Origin: a virus
Strand: one strand, 5' to 3'
Virus record (IMG/VR): IMGVR_UViG_3300029448_000109
Span: 17,995-40,099 of that record
Length of the DNA stretch: 22,105 nt
The position numbers were made by a program, and so were the translations under genes. Under the pieces are notes generated by a model. The model did not search any database. It was not told where the DNA came from and saw nothing but the letters and a program-made list of their open reading frames with translations. How positions within the stretch are numbered: the first letter of the stretch is position 1; each line of letters starts with the position of its first letter. Positions 6,533 to 12,381 of the stretch are shown one piece after another.

Positions 6533-6925
6533 TTATATATAGTCAAACAACACAGATACACTAATGATATTATCATCTTCATCACGAGAAATACGACCAA
6601 TCTTACATGGAACACTTTTTAACTTATTACGATATAAGTCTGTAGTAATATTATCTCTAATATACTTAGTGCTAATATAACGATCACGATTATACTGATA
6701 AGAATTGACATCACCTCTTTCTTTTGCATCTGTTCCCCATTTTTGTATAGTAGATAATTTAGGTAAATAACCAATAGTAGCACCTAGACCAACTTCAACT
6801 TTAAGTGCTAACTCATCATCATCATTAAATTTTTCATCGACAACACAAACTGCATCATCACCCTTGTTAATATCTATTTCATTAAAATTAACAAATGTAA
6901 TACCATTTAACGTAGTTGCTATCAT
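6533..6925 (-). CDS. Small protein with possible HIRAN-like domain (130 aa)
   Basis: The chosen start is the ATG at 6925, five bases after GGAGGG, which lies in the last codons of the upstream gene. The longer reading from 6946 would begin inside that gene. The segment VVDEKFNDDDELALKVEVGL followed by GATIGYLPKL recalls HIRAN domains, which typically read E-x-x-N-P-Y-D-x-x-A-v-x-V ... g-x-x-I-G-Y-l-P. HIRAN domains bind 3' ends of single-stranded DNA and are usually joined to a helicase or nuclease, so a free-standing copy could be a DNA-end adaptor. The match is by eye and modest. The rest of the protein is unremarkable. Confidence 0.45.
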   Translation of the reverse strand: MIATTLNGITFVNFNEIDINKGDDAVCVVDEKFNDDDELALKVEVGLGATIGYLPKLSTIQKWGTDAKERGDVNSYQYNRDRYISTKYIRDNITTDLYRNKLKSVPCKIGRISRDEDDNIISVSVLFDYI

Positions 6926-6926
6926 G

Positions 6927-7235
6927 TTAACCCTCCCACTGTTCATTAATTAATTTATCAATTTCTTTAAACTTTTCAGGATACATCATTCTTGCTGATA
7001 GATATTTTGATCTGAATATATCATTCTCAGTTACGTTAAAGAATGGATCATGTTCATTTTGTATGAAGTTATCGATAGCTGGGTGTAATGTACCTAAATG
7101 ATCACAAGTACATTTCAATGATTCTATATCTTTTCCATCATGTACTAATGCTATTTGCACCTGATCATGTGTTCCGAACACCCTTCTAATTTCCCATTTA
7201 ATGCCTAATATTTCTTGCATGGCTGCTTTGTTCAT
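6927..7235 (-). CDS. Hypothetical protein (102 aa), first gene of the minus-strand operon
   Basis: AAGGAG lies seven bases before the ATG at 7235, about 30 bases downstream of the predicted minus-strand -10 element. The protein begins MNKAAMQEILGIKWEIRRVF and is soluble, with a C-x-C-x-x-H-x-x-x-L-H cluster near residues 42-52 that could bind a metal. I know no family. As the first product of the replication operon it may be a very early protein, but the sequence gives no further clue. Confidence 0.6.
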   Translation of the reverse strand: MNKAAMQEILGIKWEIRRVFGTHDQVQIALVHDGKDIESLKCTCDHLGTLHPAIDNFIQNEHDPFFNVTENDIFRSKYLSARMMYPEKFKEIDKLINEQWEG

Positions 7236-7264
7236 TATTGCTCCTTTTTTTTATTTGAATATTT

Positions 7265-7293
7265 AATTTAATATATATTTAAAAAGTAATCAA
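7265..7293 (-). promoter_or_regulatory. Candidate sigma70 promoter for the replication operon
   Basis: On the minus strand TTGATT (7293-7288) is followed by 17 bases and TAAATT (7270-7265). Each hexamer matches four or five of six consensus bases. The start site would lie about 20 bases before the ATG at 7235. The region is so A+T-rich that other -10 choices, such as TATATT, exist. Confidence 0.35.
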
Positions 7294-7387
7294 TCCTAAA
7301 ATCTGCCTTTTCTTGGTCATTTCTACATTGAAATTTTAACAAAAATTATTTTAATTTAGCTCGCCCCAATTTTTGATCGGAAAAAAA

Positions 7388-7407
7388 ATCGATACCTGGT
7401 TATCGAT
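7388..7407. promoter_or_regulatory. Inverted repeat, candidate operator
   Basis: ATCGATA and TATCGAT are perfect 7-bp arms around CCTGGT. The 20-bp size, A+T-poor core and position midway between divergent promoters fit a repressor or initiator site. The core plus neighbouring base contains CCTGG, a CCWGG site of the kind some C5-cytosine methyltransferases modify. Confidence 0.4.
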
Positions 7408-7493
7408 AAAAATATATCTATAAAAATCAAATTTCTGAGCAAAATTTAACATTAATTTAGTTACGATTATGCTTTAAAAAATGCAAATAATTA

Positions 7494-7502
7494 TGGTACA
7501 TT
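7494..7502 (+). promoter_or_regulatory. Candidate extended -10 promoter for plus-strand early genes
   Basis: TGGTACATT fits the extended -10 pattern TGnTAnnnT, with four of six bases of the hexamer. No good -35 is seen. Transcription would start near 7510, directly at the hairpin GTTAAGGG-N5-CCCTAAC (7512-7531). Confidence 0.3.
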
Positions 7503-7511
7503 ATAGATCAA

Positions 7512-7531
7512 GTTAAGGGAATGACCCTAAC
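7512..7531 (+). promoter_or_regulatory. Imperfect hairpin in the 5' leader of the early operon
   Basis: GTTAAGGG and CCCTAAC pair over seven bases with one bulged A and the loop AATGA. It lies between the promoter candidate and the AAGGAC ribosome site of the gene at 7550, so it could be an operator or an RNA element stabilising the 5' end. Confidence 0.35.
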
Positions 7532-7549
7532 ATAAATAAGGACAAAATT

Positions 7550-7957
7550 ATGAAAAAGAAATACTCAGCTCGGACCTTGAACATGATTCAAGATTATATT
7601 AATAGCTTACAACCATTCGATGAAAGACATTCGGATGTTGTTCGTGCTACAGCATGGTTTAAAACTGAGAATTGGCAAATGGTTCGTTACGTGCTGCGTA
7701 GCAGTAGTGTTGGTAATGGTGCAGTTACTAAAATACAACATAATCAATTCTTCACTCATATGGAAATATTTACTGCTGATGGATATAGAAACCATTGTCA
7801 TGGTAATTATGATATGACTTTTGAAGAAGCTTATGCTGATTTAAAAAAGAGATCATCACGTTACTTCTCTGAGTCGTGTGGATTTGAATATAATTTCAAA
7901 TCTGATTATCATAAAACTGAAGTAATAAGTGATCCATATGCAAAGGAGGTAGCGTAA
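7550..7957 (+). CDS. Hypothetical early protein (135 aa)
   Basis: First gene of the rightward early cluster. A moderate ribosome site (AAGGAC, 7538-7543) precedes the ATG. The protein begins MKKKYSARTLNMIQDYINSL and has an even mix of charged and aromatic residues, with no membrane segment. A histidine-rich middle (HGNYDMTFEEAYADLKKRS follows NHC) is the only local feature. I recognise no family. Its last codons, GGAGGTAGCGTA, serve as the ribosome site of the next gene. Confidence 0.65.
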   Translation: MKKKYSARTLNMIQDYINSLQPFDERHSDVVRATAWFKTENWQMVRYVLRSSSVGNGAVTKIQHNQFFTHMEIFTADGYRNHCHGNYDMTFEEAYADLKKRSSRYFSESCGFEYNFKSDYHKTEVISDPYAKEVA

Positions 7958-8190
7958 TGTCAGATTCAGATATAAATGCAATGGAGGATAGATATCACGA
8001 AGAAGCTATTCGTGATAAAAATCTAGAAGGCACAGATCATCATGCTGATTGGTATGATGATGCTGATGATGAAAGTATTAAAAAATTAGATATATGTGTT
8101 TGGATAGAAGTAGATACATCTATGAGCAAAAAAGAAATTATTAAATTATTAATTGAAAAAACTAAAAAAGAAGATTGGGAGATAAACTAA
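7957..8190 (+). CDS. Hypothetical acidic early protein (77 aa)
   Basis: The ATG overlaps the previous TAA (TAATG) with GGAGG six to seven bases upstream. The N-terminal half is strongly acidic (HHADWYDDADDES), the C-terminal half is lysine-rich helix (MSKKEIIKLLIEKTKKEDWE). Highly acidic small early phage proteins are sometimes DNA mimics that block host nucleases or other DNA-binding proteins. That is a possibility only; no fold can be read from the sequence. Confidence 0.6.
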   Translation: MSDSDINAMEDRYHEEAIRDKNLEGTDHHADWYDDADDESIKKLDICVWIEVDTSMSKKEIIKLLIEKTKKEDWEIN

Positions 8191-8492
8191 TGGAATTAAA
8201 TTCAGTAATTATGAGATACAAAAATACATCAATTAAGGAAGCATTAGAATTATGTGCTAGGCATAATATTGTTCCTGATATTAGTTATGGAGATAATCCA
8301 ACTGTGTGTGCAGTAGTAACTATTAAAGTAGGTAATGTTTGGCATGAATATGACATAAATGATCCACAACTTAAATGGTCTGAATGTAGAGAAGAATGGC
8401 AGAAGCATTGGGATGTTGATCTTATAGAAACTAGTGAGATAAAAACATTAATAGCTAAAAGAAATGAATATAAATTCGAGGAGGTAAAATAA
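8190..8492 (+). CDS. Hypothetical early protein (100 aa)
   Basis: The start chosen is ATG 8190, which overlaps the previous stop as TAATG with GGGAG upstream. An in-frame ATG at 8175 would overlap the upstream gene by 16 bases and has no ribosome site. The protein begins MELNSVIMRYKNTSIKEALE and has a helix-rich start and a tryptophan-rich centre (VGNVWHEYDINDPQLKW). No known domain is evident. Confidence 0.6.
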   Translation: MELNSVIMRYKNTSIKEALELCARHNIVPDISYGDNPTVCAVVTIKVGNVWHEYDINDPQLKWSECREEWQKHWDVDLIETSEIKTLIAKRNEYKFEEVK

Positions 8493-8770
8493 TGAACGAA
8501 ATAATACCATTACAATCGGTTGCAAATGATGCAGTACAAAATATGTTAAATGCTCGTGAGAGTAATTCTAATACGCATATTAGAAATGAGATTAAAGTAG
8601 GTGATGATCTTACTTTCAAATCTTGGACCATGTATGGCAGTCGTAAAGCTACTAGAAAAGTTAAAGAAATTGATAGTTCTGGACGACCTCGTGTAAGATA
8701 CGATGGATGGGATGATTTCCAAGTTCGTTGGAATGAGGTTATAGCTATCAATGGATGGGAGGTTAACTAA
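8492..8770 (+). CDS. Hypothetical early protein with SH3/Tudor-like barrel (92 aa)
   Basis: The ATG overlaps the previous stop, with GAGG upstream. Residues 36-90 read as a small five-strand barrel: VGDDLTFKSW, RKATRKVKEID, RPRVRYDGWDDFQVRW, EVIAING. This layout resembles SH3-like or Tudor-like domains, in which strands are separated by D-G-W turns. Such barrels bind protein tails or nucleic acid, so a role in blocking or recruiting a host factor is conceivable. The call is by pattern only. Confidence 0.55.
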   Translation: MNEIIPLQSVANDAVQNMLNARESNSNTHIRNEIKVGDDLTFKSWTMYGSRKATRKVKEIDSSGRPRVRYDGWDDFQVRWNEVIAINGWEVN

Positions 8771-8772
8771 TG
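8758..8772 (+). repeat. 15-bp direct repeat, left copy (RBS-stop-start junction)
   Basis: GGAGGTTAACTAATG occurs here and again at 8898-8912, exactly 140 bp apart. Each copy contains the ribosome site, the stop of the upstream gene and the ATG of the downstream gene. The two copies bracket the 46-aa gene exactly. Confidence 0.85.
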
Positions 8773-8910
8773 GATAATAAAAAAGCACAAGCAATATTGC
8801 AAAAATTCTCAAATACTAAACGAGGAAAACAACTCGCAAATGAGTATTTTAGATTATGTTTAAAAAATAAAAAAGTTACATTCACTGAAGTTAAAAAGGA
8901 GGTTAACTAA
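8770..8910 (+). CDS. Hypothetical basic mini-protein (46 aa)
   Basis: The frame runs from ATG 8770 to TAA 8908-8910. The ATG overlaps the previous stop (TAATG) and the TAA overlaps the next ATG. GGAGG is seven bases upstream. The protein is lysine-rich and helical (MDNKKAQAILQKFSNTKRGK at the start, ending FTEVKKEVN). Basic helical peptides of this size may bind nucleic acid or a host protein; no family is recognised. Identical 15-bp repeats at both ends make it look like a removable cassette. Confidence 0.68.
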   Translation: MDNKKAQAILQKFSNTKRGKQLANEYFRLCLKNKKVTFTEVKKEVN

Positions 8911-8912
8911 TG
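8898..8912 (+). repeat. 15-bp direct repeat, right copy (RBS-stop-start junction)
   Basis: Second exact copy of GGAGGTTAACTAATG; see the left copy at 8758. Recombination between the two would delete the 46-aa gene and leave both neighbours correctly joined. Confidence 0.85.
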
Positions 8913-9092
8913 ACTTATAATTTATATAAGCAAAATCTAGAGCATGCGAAATTTAAACAACGCACAATCTATGATGTAACTTCTGAAGATTGGAACATGG
9001 TCGAGATGTTAGCTGGAAAATATCCATACTTTCATGCTCGTTATATGAAAACAGATTACAAGAAAATGGAGGTAAAAAATAATGTACGTTGA
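8910..9092 (+). CDS. Hypothetical early protein (60 aa)
   Basis: The ATG overlaps the previous TAA within the 15-bp repeat and has GGAGG upstream. The protein is aromatic-rich and basic (MTYNLYKQNLEHAKFKQRT at the start, then KYPYFHARYMKTDYKKMEV). No family is recognised. Its last codons contain the GGAGG of the next gene, and the two genes overlap by 11 bases. Confidence 0.6.
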   Translation: MTYNLYKQNLEHAKFKQRTIYDVTSEDWNMVEMLAGKYPYFHARYMKTDYKKMEVKNNVR

Positions 9093-9495
9093 TGTAATAT
9101 ATAAAAAATCGATGAACACAACTGATGAGTTTATCAATGGTGATTACAATAAATATTATGTTTCACAACGTGGAATGTATATTCATAATCTAGAGAAACG
9201 ATCAACACTAGCATATCGTGGTTCATATAATTATGGTGACAAATTAGGAGAATTACAAGTTGCTATGTTACGAGATCAAATCAAGCAGCAGAATAAAGCA
9301 AATCGTAATTATCATAAAAGATGGAATCAAGGCGGTGTCATTTGTAAGATTGGATTAAAGAAAAGAAAGTATTATATGGACGTTTATCTATATGAACAAC
9401 AAATACTTCCTTCTTATGAATTAGCTAGTAAGATTAACAGAATACAGAAGATTGTAGATACAACAACAACACAAACAAAAACAGAGAGAGTGTAG
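9082..9495 (+). CDS. Hypothetical early protein (137 aa)
   Basis: The last gene of the rightward early cluster. GGAGG lies eight bases before the ATG at 9082. The protein begins MYVDVIYKKSMNTTDEFING and is tyrosine- and lysine-rich, with a predicted helix LGELQVAMLRDQIKQQNKANR in the middle and a threonine-rich tail. It is basic and may bind nucleic acid. No known domain is seen. A 214-base gap with a terminator follows. Confidence 0.62.
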   Translation: MYVDVIYKKSMNTTDEFINGDYNKYYVSQRGMYIHNLEKRSTLAYRGSYNYGDKLGELQVAMLRDQIKQQNKANRNYHKRWNQGGVICKIGLKKRKYYMDVYLYEQQILPSYELASKINRIQKIVDTTTTQTKTERV

Positions 9496-9709
9496 ACTTA
9501 CACAATGAATCAGGCGACCCATATAACGTGCGCATACATAGCAAGACTTATACCATCGTTGTATGGCGAGCCTACTCTTGACCCATCTATTACAAACAAA
9601 TCGATTACAGAGCATCCTCGTGCCTTTTATACCTATTGTAGTACTTTTCCAGGAGGCAGGGCCTTATTTTAGACCCCACATCGGCTTTTTTAAATGTCAA
9701 AAAATTATA
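9496..9709 (+). other. Gap after early genes; possible 55-aa frame or small RNA
   Basis: The stretch is visibly richer in G+C than its neighbours. One frame is open from ATG 9505 to TAG 9670-9672 (55 aa, MNQATHITCAYIARLIPSLY at the start), but it has no Shine-Dalgarno and no motif. A short CCAT-N6-ATGG stem is visible inside. GCC/GGC pairing followed by six T near 9680-9691 might give a weak terminator. I cannot decide between a small gene, an untranslated RNA and a decayed gene. Confidence 0.3.
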
Positions 9710-9737
9710 GTTTAGACCCATCTAAACACTTTTTTTT
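9710..9737 (+). terminator. Strong rho-independent terminator at the end of the early region
   Basis: GTTTAGA (9710-9716) pairs perfectly with TCTAAAC (9721-9727) around the tetraloop CCCA, followed by AC and eight T (9730-9737). This separates the rightward early genes from the packaging and virion genes. The left arm TTTAGACCC also occurs at 9668-9676. Confidence 0.8.
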
Positions 9738-9746
9738 ATTTCCAAC

Positions 9747-9779
9747 TTTACAAACCACCCATAAAGAGCTATCTACAAT
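9747..9779 (+). promoter_or_regulatory. Weak promoter candidate for the late genes
   Basis: TTTACA (9747-9752) is followed by 17 bases and TATCTA (9770-9775); an overlapping TACAAT (9774-9779) is a better -10 but lies 21 bases from the -35-like box. The position, right after the terminator and just before the first late mini-gene, makes a promoter likely even though the boxes are poor. Confidence 0.3.
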
Positions 9780-9781
9780 AT

Positions 9782-9937
9782 ATGGATGTAGATAACTTAT
9801 CCTTGATGACATGCTACGATTGTAAAAATTATTTTTTTGTACATGAGATACCAATGGATATGAATGACCCAAAATACTGCCCTTATTGTGGCACAATGTT
9901 CGATCAAACGATAGAAATAAGCGAATATGAGCAATAG
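9782..9937 (+). CDS. Zinc-ribbon mini-protein (51 aa)
   Basis: The frame runs from ATG 9782 to TAG 9935-9937. The protein has two CxxC knuckles, CYDC (11-14) and CPYC (33-36), spaced as in a zinc ribbon, with an acidic tail (IEISEYEQ). No Shine-Dalgarno is seen, and the promoter candidate would start transcription almost at the ATG, so it may be translated from a very short or absent leader. Zinc ribbons of this size often bind RNA polymerase or nucleic acid. As the first late gene it could be a transcription factor, but that is inferred from position and fold. Confidence 0.55.
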   Translation: MDVDNLSLMTCYDCKNYFFVHEIPMDMNDPKYCPYCGTMFDQTIEISEYEQ

Positions 9938-10061
9938 ACACTGTAATGAATGTAGTTGTATAGATACCTCAGATAACCCTATCTGTGAGATAGTAGATGA
10001 TATAGGCACAGTAGAACTAGTTTGTATGATGTGTTTAGCGGAGAGAATACATGACGATTGA
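9927..10061 (+). CDS. Cysteine-rich mini-protein (44 aa)
   Basis: The frame runs from ATG 9927 to TGA 10059-10061, overlapping the zinc-ribbon gene by 11 bases and the next gene by 11. It has cysteines at HCNECSC near the start, a single cysteine near residue 20 and CMMC near residues 33-36. The layout C-x2-C-x-C ... C-x2-C suggests a second metal-binding knuckle. The ribosome site is weak, so translation is probably coupled. The two adjacent small metal-binding proteins may act together. No family is recognised. Confidence 0.5.
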   Translation: MSNRHCNECSCIDTSDNPICEIVDDIGTVELVCMMCLAERIHDD

Positions 10062-10209
10062 TAGAAATGTTCCATTTAGATATACACAAAAAGCACAAGA
10101 TATGCGTGATTGGAAAAAGAATCAGGTAGATAATAATAACTTTGAGTACAGTAAAAGCCAAAAAAGCAAGTATCGTAATAACTACGATGAAATCGATTGG
10201 AGTAGATGA
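10051..10209 (+). CDS. Hypothetical basic protein (52 aa) before the terminase genes
   Basis: The frame runs from ATG 10051 to TGA 10207-10209, with GGAGAG eight bases upstream; the TGA overlaps the ATG of the small terminase gene (ATGA). The protein begins MTIDRNVPFRYTQKAQDMRD and is lysine-, asparagine- and tyrosine-rich, ending NYDEIDWSR. No domain is known to me. Its coupling to the terminase genes suggests a packaging-related or regulatory role. Confidence 0.6.
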   Translation: MTIDRNVPFRYTQKAQDMRDWKKNQVDNNNFEYSKSQKSKYRNNYDEIDWSR

Positions 10210-10601
10210 GTGCGCAAGACATATTTAATAAAATTAAAGAAGGCGACAATAAAGTCAATTGGGCTATTGCCTCTGAACTTGCTGAGTTTAGAAGAAAAGC
10301 CAAAAAAATGGTACAGCCAGGCGAGGTTGATTTTTCGGATAAAAAAGCGGTAGAACAAGATTTATACGAAGAATTAAGAAAAGCTTATAAGAGCGGTAAT
10401 GTAGCAGGTGCTAAAGAATTGGCAAGATTACTTAACATTGGTGAAGCATCACAAGATATTATTATACAACCTATAGATTTTAAAGATGCATATAACGAAG
10501 AAAATACGACTACCACAACTGAAGCCGAGGTTTTACCAGATCAACAGTTGGAAAGCGATGGATCAGGGAGCGAAGAACCTATTGATCTCATGGCCCCGTA
10601 G
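10206..10601 (+). CDS. Putative small terminase subunit
   Basis: The product has 131 residues and lies directly before and overlapping the large terminase gene, the usual place of TerS. Residues 1-80 are helical and charged (SAQDIFNKIKEGDNKVNWAI, then DLYEELRKAYKSGNVAGAKELARLL), consistent with a DNA-binding and oligomerising core. The tail is threonine- and acid-rich and overlaps the large-subunit gene. TerS sequences vary greatly, so the call depends on position, size and helical nature. It would recognise phage DNA and control the motor. Any role of the 116-base overlap in setting the ratio of the two subunits is inference. Confidence 0.55.
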   Translation: MSAQDIFNKIKEGDNKVNWAIASELAEFRRKAKKMVQPGEVDFSDKKAVEQDLYEELRKAYKSGNVAGAKELARLLNIGEASQDIIIQPIDFKDAYNEENTTTTTEAEVLPDQQLESDGSGSEEPIDLMAP

Positions 10602-11868
10602 GCATGGAAAAGATGTTACAACCGCTAGTATGTTATCTAAACGTGCTATGCAGCGTGTTGGTTCATACTACTATTTATTTCCTACTCGTAAATGGGCAGA
10701 GCGTGCTATATGGAATAACATTGTAACCATCAATGGCAAAGGCGGACATCTACTAGACCTTATATTCCCACCTGAAATAGTTAATTATAAAAACAATACA
10801 GACATGAAGTTAGGTCTTATCAATGGTTCAGTGATTAACTTTAGTGGTACAGATAACTTAGATTTCGTTGGGCAGGGTGGTTATGGCTATGCATTAAGTG
10901 AGTTCTCACTGCATAAAGAAGAAGTAACCGGGTTTCTTGCTCCTATTTTAGATGAAGGACACTCTTGGATTATTATGAATGGTACTATGCGTGGTAAACG
11001 TAATCAACTTTATCGCATGTATGAAGCAAATAAGAATAGTGATGATTGGTTTTGCGAATGGTTAACACCACAAGAAACTAAAAGATATGCTTGGGTGGGT
11101 GATGATATGAACTTAAACCCTGAGTTGCTTCAAAAAATTGATCCCTTAACAGGGATACCATACATGAACGTCCAGAACAGAGTTGACTCCAAAATGATTT
11201 CATATTCCTTAGCAAGACAAGAGTATCTTAACGAGGCAGTAGCAGATGTAGCTAATTCTGTATATGGATTTGAGATGACTAAGTTAGAAGATAAAAACAA
11301 AATAGGAACATTTAATCCGCCTGATGAACCTGTATACACCTTTTGGGATTTAGGTATGGATGACCCAACTGCTATTGTATTTGCTAAAATAATAAACAAA
11401 AATATATACATTATTGATTTTTATGAAAACACAGGACACGATATAAAGCATTACATCGATGTTATAAAAGAAAAGAACTATAAGTATGCTGGTCATTTTA
11501 TGCCACATGATGCAAAGAAAAGAAATAATAGTATTGGTATAAATATTTTAGATTTTGCTAGAACTGAATTTAATTTTAGAGCAGAGCCAATTCCTAAAAC
11601 TAATTCTGTAAGAGATGATATAGAAATAGTAAGACGTAACTTACCTGATGCATTTATAGATCAAAAGCTAGATTTACTTATTGATCATTTAAAAAATTAC
11701 CAATGGAATCCTGTTACAGGTAAGATACTTCACAATGAACATTCTCATGCAGCAGATGCAGTTCGTATGTTATTTATGGCATATCATCATGGAATGATAA
11801 GAGAATATTTAATTAGTGATAATAAACCCAAGCAAACATTTGTTGAAGATAATTGGATAGTTATATGA
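10486..11868 (+). CDS. terL: Large terminase subunit (packaging ATPase and nuclease)
   Basis: The product has 460 residues. The ATPase domain shows the phosphate-binding loop WPRRHGKD (36-43) and the acidic strand YALSEF with glutamate 139. The nuclease domain starts at FWDLGMDDPTA (asp 288), continues with YIIDFYE (asp 311) and ends with HAADAVRM (asp 424), giving the RNase H-type metal site. It pumps DNA into the prohead and cuts the genome end. The start is uncertain: ATG 10486 has no good Shine-Dalgarno, but PRFYQINSWKA before the P-loop fits terminase N-termini, so the overlap with the small subunit gene is real for at least about 100 bases. The two frames differ by +1, so a frameshift product cannot be excluded. 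Confidence 0.92.
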   Translation: MHITKKIRLPQLKPRFYQINSWKAMDQGAKNLLISWPRRHGKDVTTASMLSKRAMQRVGSYYYLFPTRKWAERAIWNNIVTINGKGGHLLDLIFPPEIVNYKNNTDMKLGLINGSVINFSGTDNLDFVGQGGYGYALSEFSLHKEEVTGFLAPILDEGHSWIIMNGTMRGKRNQLYRMYEANKNSDDWFCEWLTPQETKRYAWVGDDMNLNPELLQKIDPLTGIPYMNVQNRVDSKMISYSLARQEYLNEAVADVANSVYGFEMTKLEDKNKIGTFNPPDEPVYTFWDLGMDDPTAIVFAKIINKNIYIIDFYENTGHDIKHYIDVIKEKNYKYAGHFMPHDAKKRNNSIGINILDFARTEFNFRAEPIPKTNSVRDDIEIVRRNLPDAFIDQKLDLLIDHLKNYQWNPVTGKILHNEHSHAADAVRMLFMAYHHGMIREYLISDNKPKQTFVEDNWIVI

Positions 11869-12194
11869 CACCATTTGAACAATTTTTATTTTTCTATAAA
11901 GATGAGGATGCATTAGAAGCTTTAAGTGAATGTACGCATATATATTGCGATAATGAAGTGTTTGTTTGTGGTTATATGACAAATTCAAACTATATAAGTA
12001 AAAAATCTAATATATCACTTGACATTCCAGATACTTGGTATGTAGTTTTCGCAGCAGGTAAGCTTACAAAGCTATATGATCACTTTGAAAAACTACCTTA
12101 TATTTGTTTTTACAGACATTTAAAAGACAAAAGAATAAGAATTTTAGATTATAATCGATTTAGGAGAATGTATGGGCAGCAGAAAAAAAGCTAA
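11865..12194 (+). CDS. Hypothetical protein between terminase and portal (109 aa)
   Basis: The start chosen is the ATG at 11865, which overlaps the large-terminase TGA as ATGA; the in-frame start at 11853 lies inside that gene. The protein reads MTPFEQFLFFYKDEDALEAL, then IYCDNEVFVCGYMTNS, then DIPDTWYVVFAAGKLTKLYD and ends RRMYGQQKKS. The alternating W-Y-V-V-F-A strand and C-terminal helix loosely recall the acetyltransferase-like small proteins (T7 gp13 type) found in podovirus structural clusters. The similarity is weak. AGGAGA near its 3' end serves the next gene. Confidence 0.5.
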   Translation: MTPFEQFLFFYKDEDALEALSECTHIYCDNEVFVCGYMTNSNYISKKSNISLDIPDTWYVVFAAGKLTKLYDHFEKLPYICFYRHLKDKRIRILDYNRFRRMYGQQKKS

Positions 12195-12381
12195 ACCTAT
12201 TGAACCGCCAAAGTTACAACCTGTAACACCTTTAGTTGATCCTATGGACGTTACACAAACAGCCTTAGATTATCAACAAGCAGCGTCTGCGGATGATATG
12301 ACTATGCAAAGCACAATACTCACAAAACCAAAAAGAAAAAAGAAAACACAAGACGATAGTACTATTCTAGGATCATACTAA
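12172..12381 (+). CDS. Small virion-assembly-type protein (69 aa)
   Basis: AGGAGA (12162-12167) precedes the ATG. The protein is proline- and lysine-rich at the start (MGSRKKAKPIEPPKLQPVTP), glutamine-rich in the middle and ends with MQSTILTKPKRKKK and DDSTILGSY. Twin S-T-I-L-T/G motifs near the C-terminus recall small podovirus proteins next to the portal gene (T7 gp6.7/gp7.3 type), which are minor virion or tail-assembly components. That link is from memory of the pattern. The TAA overlaps the portal ATG (TAATG). Confidence 0.5.
   Translation: MGSRKKAKPIEPPKLQPVTPLVDPMDVTQTALDYQQAASADDMTMQSTILTKPKRKKKTQDDSTILGSY

Larger units (their letters stand above)
7236..7549. other. Divergent control region between the two early operons
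   Basis: The 314 bases between the minus-strand replication operon and the plus-strand early genes hold no gene that I see. They are extremely A+T-rich. They contain one promoter candidate on each strand, a 7-bp inverted repeat at 7388-7407 and a hairpin at 7512-7531. A replication origin could also lie here because the initiator gene is nearby, but I see no clear set of repeated iterons. Confidence 0.6.

Noticed and set aside
9705-10303. Chain of minus-strand open frames opposite the late mini-genes
   Set aside because: They lie antisense to coupled plus-strand genes, have no ribosome sites and show low-complexity hydrophobic composition.
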